NCBI RefSeq assembly: GCF_031877795.1
Contig: NC_133935.1
Coordinates: 79,749,248-79,813,247, forward strand
Origin: Strix aluco
Taxonomy: Eukaryota > Chordata > Aves > Strigiformes > Strigidae
Length of the DNA stretch: 64,000 nucleotides
Reading direction: 5' to 3'
Positions 37,901 through 52,381 of the stretch are shown piece by piece. The position numbers and the translations under genes are program-made. Every line of letters starts with the position of its first letter. Position 1 is the stretch's first letter. Under the pieces are notes generated by a model that did not search any database, was not told the origin of the DNA, and worked only from the letters and a program-made list of their open reading frames with translations.

Positions 37901-40900
37901 TAATGAGCAGTCTTCAAAAGCTGTATTAGGACCTGGGAACCACTTACTAATGGAATTAAATGGAAATAGATCGCAATCATCCTTCCACTCCTTTGAAAAT
38001 CTTAGCCATAAATAACAAAAGAAGGAAGACCTTGAGCAAGTTGCACCCTTAACTACAACAGATTGCTGAAGTTTCGGCCCTAGAATCATGAGAAGAAATT
38101 AACATTGTACGTCCTGATTCCACCCAGTAAGTTGAACATCTTTGGTGATCTTTAACCTTTATTCTTCTTTTAAATAGTGGAAACATGCATAAGTAAACTT
38201 CATAGTGTCACAGTCTTAGTTAAAAGAACTTTATTCAGAGTTTCAGCTTGAAATCATTGGAAATTAATCCTGGCATTGGTACTCAGAAAAAAAGATGCTT
38301 TAGAGTAGCTATAATATTTTACAAATATGAGTGAAAAGAATAGCAAAAATTTAGCTTATAAATTATAAGTAAAGGAAGTTTTCTTAAAACTCCAGACTTG
38401 CTGTATCTGGTAGTCAGATGTAGCAGCATTTAGAAATATACATTTTCTGGATCTTGAAATGAAAGTATTGAATAGTTACAATGTGAATTCAATCCATAAG
38501 CCTCAGGGTATAAATTGATCACCAGATGGGGTAAGGAAGAAATATCCCCTGTGGTATAATATCACATGCACTAAGTGGGTTTAACACCTTCCTCTGAAGT
38601 ATCCAGAATTGAGACAAGATGCTGGATAAAATGGATTATTGATCTATTCTGTTAAAGTAGTTCCTCTGCTATTATATTCCTCCCTTAACCTAATGACTCA
38701 TTTCATGCTATGGATTCCAGCAGTTCCAAACTGGGTGTCTCACATACACAACACAGTAAGCCATTAAAAGGAATCAGGAGACTTCTTTGCTTAGTTCATG
38801 GCAAATGGGAAATATTTTATTTGATAATTTTGGAAACCAGTAGGAACTTTATTTGCAAAGCACCTAAACCCTCCAGCTGCTGTCAACAGAAGCAGCAGGT
38901 CTTCAAGTCCTTCTGCAGATTCATCCCTTGGTTTATAGTGTGAGTTAAATATGCTGTAAGGTGGGAGTAGGGGGGAAAGATAAAGCAAAAATACAGGAAA
39001 ATTTAAAGAAAAAATAGAAATAGAAAACTTTCAAATACCCAAGGATGACCTCCAAATGGGTATCAGATGGACATCTAAGAAATCATAAAGGGGATTTTTC
39101 TCAAGGATCTAAAAATTTAGATCCCAAATTACAGTTGTTAAAAAGTATGAGGACAAGGTTGATGCCATGGCCAATGCTACCTGTAGTAGTCTTGCTCCCT
39201 ATTTAACTTTCCAGTTACTGTCTCTATACTCTCATTTTCTCCCCTCTTAATCTCCTGGCATTCAATGAACTTGATATTGATCTATCCTAAGCATGTATTT
39301 TCCCCCTATTGCATTTAAAGGGATTTTTTTATATTGCCTCCAATGGGGTTAGAATTTGAAGGGACAATGAATTTGAGACTTTCTCCAAGAGCCGGCAAAA
39401 CATTCAACTTCTGAATTCTCAAGTTGATTACACAGATTGCATATACACATATGCATACACATTTGTGTTGTTGGGCTTGGGAAGGGAATCAGGGGAACTC
39501 TGAAGATAGAATCAAAAGCATGAGGAAAGCTTTCTTACTCTGTCCTCAAAAGTTCATCCTATCCTGTAGAAGAAGTCTGAGGTTATTCAAATCCCTCCCC
39601 TCTCTCCTAAACACTCTGTGGAATGAGGGATAACTTTGTAAGTCAGTCATATGTAAAATTTCATCACTGAACAAGAGTGTATCAGTATCAGACTTGATGC
39701 TTAATACTCTAACCAATTTTAACCTGAGCTAGATCTGCTTTTTCATTATCCCTAATCCTCAAGGAATGGCATATCTCTTTGACCATTTTCTTTGACTGAA
39801 AAATCAGCATGAAGACTTGTATCAGACACAGGTAAATTATACTGCAGGAACTGAGTTCATTGACTCCCTTCTATTTGATTTCTCCCAGTAGTTCCAACAG
39901 TCAAATACATTAGGATCTTCTGAAGAATGTGTGATAGCAGCTTTTCGAATTAAGTAGATGTAGAAAGCTCATACCTTTTGTAGCTATCAAAGGTATGTGG
40001 ATACTTAGGGCACTTACAAGAAGTGACTATTTGATCAGATTGTCAAGTTGACGACTGAGATTCTGAGTCTCTGCAGGAAACACCATCCTAAGCACAGATC
40101 TGTAAATCCAGGGACTTCATCCAAGCTTCTGGTTGACTTAGCACTAATGTGCCCACTGATAAGCAGGACTGCACAAATAGACTCCTTCTCGTGTTGGGGG
40201 GACAGTGGTCCAGCAGATTTGCTGTTGCTCTGCAGTTGAGCATCCTTGACAACAGAAGGCATTGGGAGTCACATTTTGCTGTTCTGTGCTGGAACAATAA
40301 CTAAGACATTGATTCTGCTCTGAGGCTGGCACTTGAGCAATTTTGCATTTGCTGTTCACCAGTACATTCAATTTTCAGTGAACTAGGACATTGGTTTTTA
40401 TTTCATTGTAAATTATAAAGATTATAAGATTTTAATACAATTGTTATTAGGTAAGGAGAAGAAAAGCAGGAAAGAGGAGAAGTCTACCCACCTGTTTTGT
40501 ATGGACTTGTTCAAGTAAAGAAATGCTTGTGGGAAAGATTTTCCAGATAAGACAGTTCCCCCAGTTTTGTCATGGAGACCTTGCATTCCCATTCACATCA
40601 TGCTTTGCTCTGAATCCCTAAACACAACAAATAGTCATGCTTTAGTAAGCAACTGCTTAGCTTATTTGAAGAATCCTTCTGTGATGGCATTAAATCCTGA
40701 CCTTTGACTTTTCCTGTCTGATGCCAAAATGATTATTTCTGCTGATTCTCAGCTTGACATCAGGGAGCAATTGGTTAAGCCTCTGATTCTTCACCTTGCT
40801 ATCTGTCATTCTTACATATGTCTGTCATGTTTCTGTACTTCAGGTTTATACAGACAGATTTAATATTCTAATAACTATAGAAAAAGATGCCTCAATGTCA

Positions 40901-41309
40901 ACAGATGTTAGCTCACCCAGAATGTAAAGAAAACAATAAAGTTTTTTTATTTTTCTTGCTTTTTTTTCCTCTTGTTTGCCCACAGAATCTCTGATGTATG
41001 ACAAGGAGACAACTCAGTTCATAGAAACCACAAAGGCAGTCACAGACAAGTATGAACCCTGTAGAGTTCAGGTCACCTCTGTAGAACAAACTCTGTTAAT
41101 GATGATTCTGCTATTGCTAATCACATCTAGATTCAGATAGAAAAAAAAAAAATTGAACAAAGTGTTTTTCAGATTAAAGCATGTTACAGATTTGTGCTGT
41201 CCTAGGTAATGAAAGAACTGACATTAAAAATTAAAACATTAAAAAAACAAAGGCACTAGTTTCAAAGCCAAACTTTTATTTTTTAAGTCAATAAGACATT
41301 TGATTTCAG

Positions 41310-41328
41310 ATATATATATATATATATA
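41310..41328. repeat. (AT)n dinucleotide run
   Basis: About nine alternating AT units in an AT-rich setting, followed by AAATTAGG. A simple repeat. Confidence 0.9.
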
Positions 41329-42907
41329 AAATTAGGTGAATGTATATATCAGGTATACCTTGGAAATGAAGCATTCTTTTGGAATTAATTCCTTCTTATA
41401 TTTTGAAGACAACATGATATTTTTTCAATCTTCAGTACCAAAAATGCTGACAAAATTTCTTCTAAAACAAAATTTAAAAAAAATCCAACCAAAACAAAAA
41501 CTAACCCAGACTCAAAAACTCTGAGCTTCCTAGAAGGGGAAAAAAAAGACTTGTACATGCTCTATTTTAAATTTTCAATATTATACTTACCATTACTAGC
41601 TGCATAAGTAAAATCACAAAAAAATAGTAATTTTGTTTGCTAATAAAAATGCAGCTCAATAGGAACATGTGGTTCCTATGTGGACAAAATTCTGTGCTAG
41701 ACCACTTCTGATGAAAGAGGTGACCCAGATTGAAAACTATGGCCCCCATAGTGGACTAAATTCAGCTGTCATAGTCGTGCTGCTCGAACTAATAAGCTTG
41801 TGCCATCCTGATGTACCAGTTGGGTCAGCATGGATCTCCACTAGCTCTGGCAACCCTATTACATGCTCCAGTGATGGGTGATCCATGCTTCAGTGATCTC
41901 ACACACCAGAGATTTCCATGAAAGGCTGATGTTAGGAATGCTTTGGCACTTGTATGCAATGAAAGTTAATAAGCTGAAAAGCTCAAACACACATCAAAGT
42001 CAAGCTAATACCTAGCATCAGCAATAACAATGGCAATGTTCTGGGTGATTTCTATTTGCGGTGCTGTGTTCTAAGGCAGATCCATTGTGACAATTTCCTA
42101 ACACATTCATTCAGAGAAGCATCGATTGTCAGGAATGTGACATTTTAATTTAAACTGTTCAATCGAATTATGTTAGATGTCATTTGTTATTTAGTCACAG
42201 CATTGAAGTTGTTTCTATCATTGCTGATTTTCTCCAAGTGCAGGTCACATCATTATCTGAAATCAGTGCAGAACCTCCATTTTACATTAGAACTTTGTCT
42301 TCTTAAAAAAAATTGATTAGTTCCTTTGTTTTGATATTGAAGTTGTATTCAGTATTACAGTTATTTTCAGAAACTGCCTTGCTCTAACCACTCTGTCAGG
42401 TAGGCAGACATTTTATTCCAAATTCATATATGGTTACTGTGGTTAATCCCACAGTCCACAAGAGTAGAGTTCTCCACTAAATCAGCATATTTTTGATTCT
42501 CATTCATGCCCACACTGACAGAGATAAGCAGAAGGTATTGGTTTTAATATTCCGTTCAAACTGTCTTCTTCAGGGCTTCCCCAGCACCAGACTGCCACTG
42601 TCAGTGGCCAGAACATCTCTGCTGTGCCATTTGACTGGTTGGAGATTAAATCCCTTTTCTTACAACTAGCTGCTGGTGCTGGTTTCACTCTCTTTCTCTA
42701 GTTCATCTTTAATTTATCTTCTTCAACTACCTACTGCCATTGACTCTCCATCCTGGAATGTATGTTATCCTTTATCATTTGGTTTAGTCATTTGTGGGTT
42801 TTTACCCCACCACCTCTGCATTCTCTGGCATGCAAACTGAAATTTTTTTCCAATGTACCAGTTCAGCACTTTGCAAATTCTACTTGCACAGTAGCTTCTG
42901 GCCTAAG

Positions 42908-42962
42908 TCTGTTCCCACTGAGGTCAGCTGGCAGCTCGCCACAGACTTCAGTGGGAAGAGTA
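42908..42962. repeat. Imperfect-palindrome repeat, inner arms preserved
   Basis: TTCCCACTGAGGTC at 42912-42925 and GACTTCAGTGGGAA at 42944-42957 form 14-bp inverted arms with one mismatch around an 18-base spacer. The ACTTCAGTGGGA motif links it to the 29.4 kb copy. The outer AAATCCTGG arms are lost or altered. Confidence 0.55.
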
Positions 42963-43159
42963 TCAAACTGTTGTTTTAAGTCCAAATTCAGTCCCAAATC
43001 TGCAATTTGAAGGATGACATTATGTCTCAGCCTTGCTCAGTTTGATCTGTTGATATTTTAGTCAGTTTAACATCTTAGGTCATGTTCTTGGCATGTTGCT
43101 CTGAATCTGGACACTCCTCCATCTTTTGTTACCATCATGATTATATTCTCCATGGGTTC

Positions 43160-43228
43160 TTACAGTGCTCTCATCACTGTTGTATCTGAGGCCCTTCCAA
43201 TTATTCATTAAGTGACTAACATCTGTCA
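43160..43228 (+). repeat. Possible ancient SINE-like fragment (weak)
   Basis: TGCTCTCATCACTGTTGTAT followed by CTGAGGCCCTTCCAATTATT resembles the left part of the same old repeat (CATCACTGTAGTATCTGAGCACCTCACAATC). Only about 60 bases align by eye. Confidence 0.3.
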
Positions 43229-43989
43229 CATGTAATTCATTCCTGGTCTCCCAGGAGGAGCTCAGTGGAGAGTTTTGCCATGGCTTCCTCCACCACATCA
43301 AACATAAGCTATTCCCTGCCCTACCCATCAACTAAAAGTTAGAGCTGGTAAGAACATTCTGTCTAAAAAATCCCTCTCCAGCCATAATGAATGTTTCCAA
43401 GGTCAAGACGTTGCACTGTTCCCTATGTAAGGGGGTTTTTGCTTCAGGATGTATCCAGATACAGATGTCTGGCCTACCTAACTCTGCAGGAGGGCATCTA
43501 CATTCCAGATGTGGATCCTCCTTCAGATCACACCTACATTCACACTAGCATTATGTGCCATAGTCTTGATTATTTCATAAATGTAGCTCGAGGAGTGTAG
43601 CACAAAACGCTTAGATAGATGTGCTGCAGATATGGCTTGCCACACACTGTCAGGCAACGTCCTTGCCCTCCCAAGTCCACCCACAGAAGTTTCTATTCCT
43701 CACTGTCTCCATACACCCCCTACTTCTGTCTATTGACACAACGCAGAGCTGGCAATGCAAAGTAAGAGACTTACATGCTCATATCATGTCTCAGAAATAT
43801 TGTCCAAAGACTGGGAAGTGAAAGAAAGAAGTGAGAAATATCATAGTTTAGAACAGCAAGTGATATAAAAATTCAAGTACTAGTTAAATTAAGGAAAAAT
43901 TCTGGCAAACTACACTAGCATGTCCTTATGTATTAGGAAAATATTAATTCACTATAAAAATACCTTAGAGTCACTGAATACCCCAAAAT

Positions 43990-44030
43990 ACAATTGATTT
44001 CAATGGAGTGGGAAATATTGAGGATTAGGG
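43990..44030 (+). repeat. Half copy of the palindromic repeat (weak)
   Basis: ATTGATTTCAATGGAGTGGG followed by AGGATTAGGG resembles the right half of the palindromic family. The match is short and could be chance. Confidence 0.3.
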
Positions 44031-47000
44031 CTACATGGGGTTTGGAATTGCCTCTCATGTTACTGTTCACAACTTTTTATTCTTCATTAGAAAAGAAAAC
44101 AAAGCTTCACAAAAGCTGCAAAGCTTAAAATTATATTAAAATAACACTTTGGAAATTAAATCTTCAGGATCTTGTCTAAGAAGATGATTTCAAGCATCAA
44201 TCTGAACTGAGTGTGCATATAGGCATTAACGTGGGTCATGAAATATTCAGATTTTCAAATAATCTTTCCTTCTCTGAAGATATGTAAAATCAGTCTGTCG
44301 CAGGTGGAGTAAACCTAGGCCTCATCCTTGCTCAGTGTTGTTATACATTAATGCATAAGACCACTACGCACAAAGAAACGAAGTTTAAAGAGCCTCATCT
44401 TTTTTTTTTTTCTTTCTATCCAAAATCACATTTTGTGAAACTAAACCTGAAATAGTTTGAAACTTAATAGCAGGGCATTTCTGTCTTAATGAAATATCAA
44501 ATTTTAACATATGTTACCTATCTTTTGGGGAACAATTGGCATGAGGACTTAACAATTGTTTTGTTTTGTTTTTTTAACACCATGTAAAAAGTGAAAACAT
44601 GTAAAAACTATTATTTCCAAACAGTTAATCATTTACCACATGAATCATAGTTGTGGCAAATAAAATACATTTTGGATGATTCAGTCTGTGCAAGGGAACA
44701 GCAGACGGTGTATGATGCCACTTGTCCTGCTGGCCCTCAGAGGTGCTATATTCCTCTAAAAGCAGATTGGTAACAGTGCTAATGTGAAATATTCTGATCC
44801 CAGACAGCCACCAGATTGATTTACCAGTAATAAAAACCCCACCACAAACCAAACAAAAAATCACATTAAGTTGGAGTAGTGATTTTGGGGGGCTTTCTTT
44901 TAAAAAATACAAGCTGAAATTCTCACTAATTCACTAAACAGCATGGCTTTAAGAAAACATCTGATTTTGGGAATACCACAAGAAAATTTTGACAACAACA
45001 CTGGCAAGTAAAGTGGAATAGCTATAATGGGAGTAAAATAGTCTATTTTGGTTAGTATAAAACATACTGGATCCTCTGAAGGAAAACATTATTTTCATTA
45101 GAAGTCTTTTTTTAAAATCTGGACAAGTTTAGCAGTGATAGTTGTATAAAACTTTCATATGTTTCTTTCCTTTAAAACAGTTGTAACCTTTCTCTGTCCT
45201 CACTGTTTATGCTTTTAATGGGTCCCCTGAATAAAGCACTCAGATATTATAAATAATTACTTTTGCAATTAGCCTTCCAACTTTCAAAAAAGTTATTGGA
45301 TGCATCAGGAATGCAATATGACCAGTTAGGTTACTATGGAATCATTAATAGGCAAATAAATTCTGAGACAGCATGGGAATGAAAACTTCTTTTTCAGAAC
45401 TGGGCTTTATTTTTACTTTTTGCTAAAGTAAATTGTTTTAATGATTCATACCACAATAGTCAAATGTCTGCAGGAAAGTATTGCCTTTGAGAGTTATCTA
45501 AATAGTTACTCAACTTAGTATAAGCTCATAATGGAAGATGGAATCTGCATTAATAACATGAAATATGGAAAAAAACCTGTGATCTATAAAAATCTGTGAG
45601 TGAGATTAATTATCCTCAAATAAGAAGCTTTCCCTTGTTATAAAAATCAGACTGAAAAGCCATACACATATCAGTAAAGGAAAGATTTTACTGTTTATAA
45701 TGGCACGTTGAATAATGAACATTAAATCTAACTCCTTTGGAAAGTAGAATTTTCCATTGCTTCCCCTGAAATATTATCTTTATGTGTACAGAGTCTTGTT
45801 CTAGCACATCCCCTCTCTCTCTCTCCCCACCCCCTCAAGAATATAGGACTGAAATTCAGGGTACCTAAGCATGTAAAAAAAACTTAAGTAAAAATGTGGT
45901 TTTTCTGTTCTTTTTTTTCCTATCTGTTTTTTAATATTTTATTTTGCATTGTCAATATAACTACAGTGCTAGGTTTTGGTAGAACTGGCAGAAGAAAGGA
46001 GGATATTTTTAAAAAGAAAAAAAAAAGTGTAATTTTAAACTTCAATTTAAAATTTTTTTACATTTAACAAGAGGGAGATTTTTATTTTCATAGGAATTGC
46101 CATACTAGAATAGATTACCCACTCATCCTGACATTATACTTTGTCTCCAGAAGTTGAGCTGTCTAGTAGAGGAAATCAACAGAAATGCACTTTACTATTC
46201 CGTACTGTCCTATACAAAACAAACAACAAAAAGGCTTCTACTGTCAATCAGCATTTTTCCTGTACAGATAGTAGGAGTTAGTAAAATTGTTCTATAATGG
46301 ATAAAGACAGTTCTAATTACTAAATTATTCAGTGGTACTGTTGGGCATTTGAATAGAGTGCATACTAAAGCCTGGTCTTTTTCTATTTATAATACATACT
46401 GATATATCATCATGCCAGACTTCCAGCTATATAAGCTGAGAAAATTGTGCTGTTGACAGTCACATCTTTTACCAAGTAAGTACAGAAATTCTATGCCACA
46501 AATCCAGATTTGAGGGTTATATACCTAAATCTTTCTGTACCATATGTTTAGCCTGAGATCTTGATCTAACACAGTGACAGTTGGATATGATCTTTATTGG
46601 TCTTACCTTTGCAGAGGTTAAATGCACAAATGAAACCAGTCTGTGTGGATTTAACTAGATTTTTAAAATGATATGAACAGGGTGGCAAAATGCACACATA
46701 GAAAATACAAGCATCTTTCCTTTGGTGACCCAGGTTTGATCTGATTCAGCACAGAAGCATAGAAAATGTTAAAGGTCTGGGTTATGTTTTTGAAAGAAGA
46801 CTCTATAGAAAATATGCACACAAATTACTATAATGAAGGACAGTTGGCAGAAATGATAAGAATGATAAGAAAAAGAAGTGAGCATATTTTAGTCAGAAAT
46901 AGTCTTTCACTATCACATACCATCTGTTTCCACAAAGCATTGGAATGATGCTTAGCAGTGTTTTCCTAGCTGGAAATAAGAAAAAAGAAAGTATTTCTGT

Positions 47001-50000
47001 CAATTCCTCATGATCATGCTAGCAATTTTTTAATGCCACAGTTCTGAAAATCTTGCCTTTGAAGTCAGACTCCCTGGAAACACCGAATTTACAATTTATG
47101 AAAATATCTTAATGTAAATCAACAAATAATTCCACGAGATTCTTACTCTTGCACTCCAAAGCAAATGGAAATACTCCATGTTCAATTCTAAATAATTGCT
47201 TTTAGAAAAAAAAAAAGAAGAAAAAAAACAGGAAAAAGGTATTTCAGAGCAAGTTTCACTTTGATCAGTAAATAAGACTTTGGTTCTTGTTTGTTTTTTG
47301 TCATTTTCTTCCCCAGCTCATCCCAGGCAACACAGGAGCTGTTTGATATTTAGACTCATTGACATTTAAAAACACTGAAATAATGAGATACACCATATTT
47401 TAAAAGTCTTCTATAGAAGGAGTTGCAAAATTAAATGAGCGACTTAGCAAAACATTTAAAATACTTGGCAGAAAATCTAGGATTTTTTTTTCTTTTTATG
47501 TTTACATAGTTCCATTTGAAGCTTTCAAACGAAAATCAGATGTATCTACTACACTTTGTGAAAAAACACAGTTAACTCTAGGTTTAAGTTTAGCTGAAAC
47601 TTGCCCGAGCCTTTTGAAATGCTGCTATAGAACAGAAGCTGCTTCATTTTAATCAATTGAAATATTTTCTGATGCAGAAGCTGCTTAGTGAGGAATAATG
47701 TCAGACTATGACTTACAACCCATTCCTTCAGCACTACTTACATCATCTCCTAACTAATCATGGAGAGGTCAAAAGATTTCAACAAGACAACTCACTTAAT
47801 AGAGTCCTAGTTAACACAGGTCAGACAGCAAAATGGGATTCTAAAATTATGCACTGGAAGTGTGTCTTTGGTCAAGTCACATGGAATAACTGTGCAGCTC
47901 TGGAGCCTTTTTTTCCATTTTCAAGCAAAATGAATTTATTACCATGCCCATGTACTGCGTGATGTGTTAAATGAATGTACAAAGCAGCAATCTTTCAGTA
48001 GCACAAATAATTTTGTACTTTGCTGACACATACTGCATTAAGGCTGAAGAAGAGTGCTCTCTTTGCCAAAGCAGAAGATAGGAACTCCAAGTCTATTATA
48101 TCTTGCTAACTCTCTTAATCACTTCAAACAATTAATTTGGAAAGAATTTTGAATGATAAAATAACATATCTTTAGCCCTTTATCCTTAATACATGGTTTA
48201 GGCAATTTTGGAATGGAGTTTGAGAGATCACTGGCTGTATATATTTAATAGGGAACCACAAGTAGCAGCGCTTGGTCATTCTCAGCAGATTTCTGTGCCA
48301 CTCGTCAATGTATAAAGTTCACTGGCACTTCATGGGTGGGTTAATCAGGAGAAGGTTTTCAAGTGAATAAACTTTGAATAAAAATTTTGGCTAGGCAGAG
48401 CAAATAAATTTATATAGCTAGCAGTCAATAGAATTAAAGTTAAAGATAGGTGTAACCAAAAGACTCTTCAGAGATCCAAAATAACTTTTTAAAATTTGGG
48501 GGTTTAGGTTATTTACAAGGTCAGACAAGTGGTTGGGAAGAGGGACAGAGGGTCCCTCTGGTTGTGGAATGAGATCTGTTTATGGGACTGACTTTCAGAT
48601 AACCTATGAATCACAGCATGATTAGGAAACTTTTTCACTTGCAGTTTGAGTCCTAGGCTGCTTGTTATATCACCTATATCAATGAGAGTGCAGAAGACCA
48701 GATTTTTGGTACTGACTCCATATTCTCAAGTCCAACTCTTTAAATAAAGTTTTCTTATTTAGAAAATGTTATATACAAGCCTCTTGGAATTTGAAAATAG
48801 ATCAACCTGCCTACAGAGAAATAACTTAGGCTTTTTAGTGACATACAAATTCATTTAGCCTGTGACCAAATTCCATGTAGCTGATAAGTCATGGATTTGG
48901 TCTTTAGTGTGCCAGATTTCATAGCTATGGTTCTTCAAAATCTGTGATACACTCATTTCAAGGTTTAGCAAAACTGCCTTTACAACACAGCAGTAAGCTA
49001 AAGCACATGGGTCAGATTCAAATGTACCAATGCAGCACTGAAATGGAGCACAAATTTAAATAGGCTATTATGAAAATAAGTAGAGGATTTTTAGGCATGC
49101 CTTGGAAATTTCAAGTGGATCAGACTGAGCTTACTGAAGCTGGAATTCAGTCAATATGCTGGAGGGCTATCAGCCTGGCCTAAATTAAGTTAACTATGAA
49201 TGATTTAAGGGAATGACCAAGGGTTGGGTTTGCACTCCATCACATTTCTGGTACTTTCAGATATATCATTTATGGTAAGCAAGTGGGAATGATGGCTGTT
49301 ATCCTGTGATCAGTGAGCAGATGGATCCCATATTTCAATAGGAAGTAAAGCTACAAATGACACAGCCAGATAATGACGGCTTTTGCCAATAGCCTTTGAT
49401 AGAATATCTTTTGTAATAAAATAAGATCCTTGTGTATGGCTATAAAACAGCATTTCAGAAAATGCTTTGAAAGATTTTTATTTTTTCCTTTTAAATATTG
49501 TGCTCCTGCAACAATATCTACAAAGACATAGGGACAAATATGCAACATCTGTGTATCTTATTTCTTTTTTCAAATAGACACTCAGCACGTTCACAGATGT
49601 ATTTTTCCCAAAATAATACAAACCAGAAAACACATTATCATTTCCTTTAGTTCTTTATCAAGAGAAAGGAAAAAATGTTATTCTTTTCATTTCACCATAA
49701 GGTTTTTTATTCATTTTGTCACCCGTGAAACAATGATGCTTATGACACTCATTACAACATAGTCCTAGTCACTCAGTTAGTTTAGGACATACCTTGTTTT
49801 AGGTTCTGTCATTAAAAGTCATATGTACATCTCTCATTGTTCCCAAAAACATTGTTCATCTATGATCAAGGTACCATATTTTGGATTCCTCTCTCCTACA
49901 GGTATCACATATCAAATCACTGCCAAAGAAGGTGGTGTGGCTGTTAAAATATTGGTCAATTCTTCTAGTCTAAGATTCCTTGAATCTTCTTAGCTTTCTT

Positions 50001-52376
50001 AACATATGTCTTGCTGTTAATGCTGTTTATTAAACAGTTCCTGTTATTGTAATTCTTTATATATATGCCTCAGCAAAAGTTCAGATTTTTGATTAAATGT
50101 AAGTCTGTATTATACAAACAAAAAAGATTCATCTTTAAAAAACCATGGTGTATGACAAAATGCAATATAGCATAAGACATACAGCAGTCTTCCACATATA
50201 CTTTCCAGGTCTTTGAGTTCCTGTCATTTCATTTAGCCAACTGGTTGCATGTTGCATAAAACAAGCTTCCCGTATGATGTTCGAAATTTTGTCAGTTTCT
50301 TAGCATTACGTTTTCCTCTTTCAAATAACTTCTATTCATAAATGTAATCCTACATTCTGTTATGAATAAAAAAGGTCTCCTTAGAGTCTAAACAAAAGCA
50401 GAACATATAACACAAACAAAAGCCAGAAAATAAAACCCAGAAGATTTAATGTCTTGTGTGGAGAAAAAGGACAAGGGCACTCATGATGAAAAAAATTCCT
50501 TTAATATAAACAGAATGGAGTTGCATCAGTGCATAAAATATCATGTGCTTCCTACCACTTATATTCCAGAGCATTTTCATTTATCATAGAGGACTTTCAT
50601 ATGCTGGTTTTGTGACATCAAAAAGGACCAAGGAGGGAAGCTGAAGTATGTGACAAGTGAATTGTGAATTCCTGAGATAAAGGCACCTCTACAAAATGGA
50701 ATTTAGATTGTATTAAGTGAAATAAAACATTGTTACCCTCTTCACCATGTTTTAAATCCCATAGTCAGGAATGCACTTTGAAGCATGCTCCACGTGAGAA
50801 TATGCTGTCCCCTCAGGAATAAGAATGAAAAAATATAACAGGAAATAAAAATACTTACCAGCTGGAAGGGAAAGAGACAAAAGAAACAGTATAAAGATTC
50901 AGAAGGGTTAATTGTTGCCTATTCATGTTCTTCTATGATTTTCTTTTCACAAAAGAAATAATTTGAAATTAAAGTTGCAATATGCCTGTTTTGTGCAACA
51001 TACTTTATTCATAGTCCATTCTATCCAAAACAGGAATATAATTATGATTTTGTGATCTGACAGCATATTTTCTACTGCCGTTTCCTTCTGTGTGGACAAG
51101 AGGTACATCAGCAGAGACTTGGACTCTCCTTCTGAAACTGCCTTAATGCTGGGTAAACAGATTCTCATGTTTTTAGCTTTGTTCATAACTTCATTCAGGC
51201 TGAAAAATCTGAACATGCTGAAAACTGAAAAATGCTGTAACTTGTTTCCTGTTTAAAACCTTGGGTTTCAATCTCATTGAAGCAATTTTCCTCCTCTTCT
51301 TTATCTAGTGGCATCCTGCAGATGACAGTGCAATGTTCAACTGAAGCTCAAACACATTCAGAATGTGTCCTTGCAGATACATGGAGAAAAAGGTTAATTC
51401 AATAGCTAGTTTGCTAGCCAATGTCTAGGTTTAGAGTTCACTTATTTCTCTGTACCACAAATGCTAAATTTCTGATTTAGGGCTGGATCCTTAATAAGAC
51501 TCACTGTCACTCTGTGACACAGGTTTTGAGCTGTAGCTGCTTAGTCTCCAGAATGAAACCCTGGATTTTATGACTAGGCTGCCTACACAAAGCTGAAAAG
51601 GTGTTGGAAAAGTGAGCTCATGGTTAGATAAACAACAATGACTTGCAATCCTGCTTGTTGCCTAGAAAAGCAGCTGGTAAGTTTTCTTGTACCATGCCAT
51701 GTTGGGTTTACTCTCAGTGCTCCAGTGATGCATTACAAATCCACAAAGACTTGTGTGTGCTGCAGTTGCACAGGATGTTTGGGTCACTTACACAATTGTT
51801 TCAGGCTCAGCAGATTTTCTGAGCACACATCTTGTCTCCAATACATTAGATTCACTGCCTTACACAGATACATACATAGAGAATCAGAAGGATAGGCACT
51901 AAATCTGCAATTTTACATTATCAAGGCCAGATCACCGTTTCCCATGTAACTGAGAGCAGTGGTGCGTTTTTCATATAGTTAACCAGTAATAGATACATCT
52001 TCCTGTTTGGCATTATCTAAGGTAACTCTCACACAATGCAGCCCATGTTTACCCTTGGTATACCCTAGGGTTACGACGCATGCCCTACCTTCTTTAGCTT
52101 AAAAATATGTTGGAAGACACAAATTAAGACACACTCTGAACATCGACTTGTGTCAGATTAAGACACAGGGAATTTCTAGTCTTTCCTCCATTAAAGGAGA
52201 ATTATCAGTGTTTCCTGCTACTTTCTACTACTTATCTGGAAACCTGCTCTTCAGAAAGTTTGGTCCACTGTTGTGTTTTGGGAAATGGAACCAAGATTAC
52301 CTTATCTGCTGACATCTAAGGGCTTTCCCTTAAGGGGAGCAACAATTTCATACCATGATAGGTCTTCATTGTAATG
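44031..52376. other. Unassigned AT-rich intergenic DNA
   Basis: No gene or element recognised. Short simple runs only: T runs near 44400 and 45910, C/T-rich at 45811-45835, A-rich at 46015-46027 and 47203-47230. Candidate regulatory elements of the SEMA3D region cannot be identified without alignment. Confidence 0.6.
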
Positions 52377-52381
52377 CAGTA
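52377..52381. repeat. Target-site duplication, left copy (CAGTA)
   Basis: CAGTA immediately precedes the TG start of the solo LTR. The same five bases follow its CA end. The 5-bp length is what I recall for ERVL-class insertions in birds. Confidence 0.85.

Larger units (their letters stand above)
32986..42907. other. Unassigned intergenic DNA
   Basis: Holds a motif-less 154-codon plus-strand frame (33222-33686), the (AAAT)n run at 34.9 kb and the (AT)n run at 41.3 kb. No exon, RNA gene or retroelement recognised elsewhere. Confidence 0.55.
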
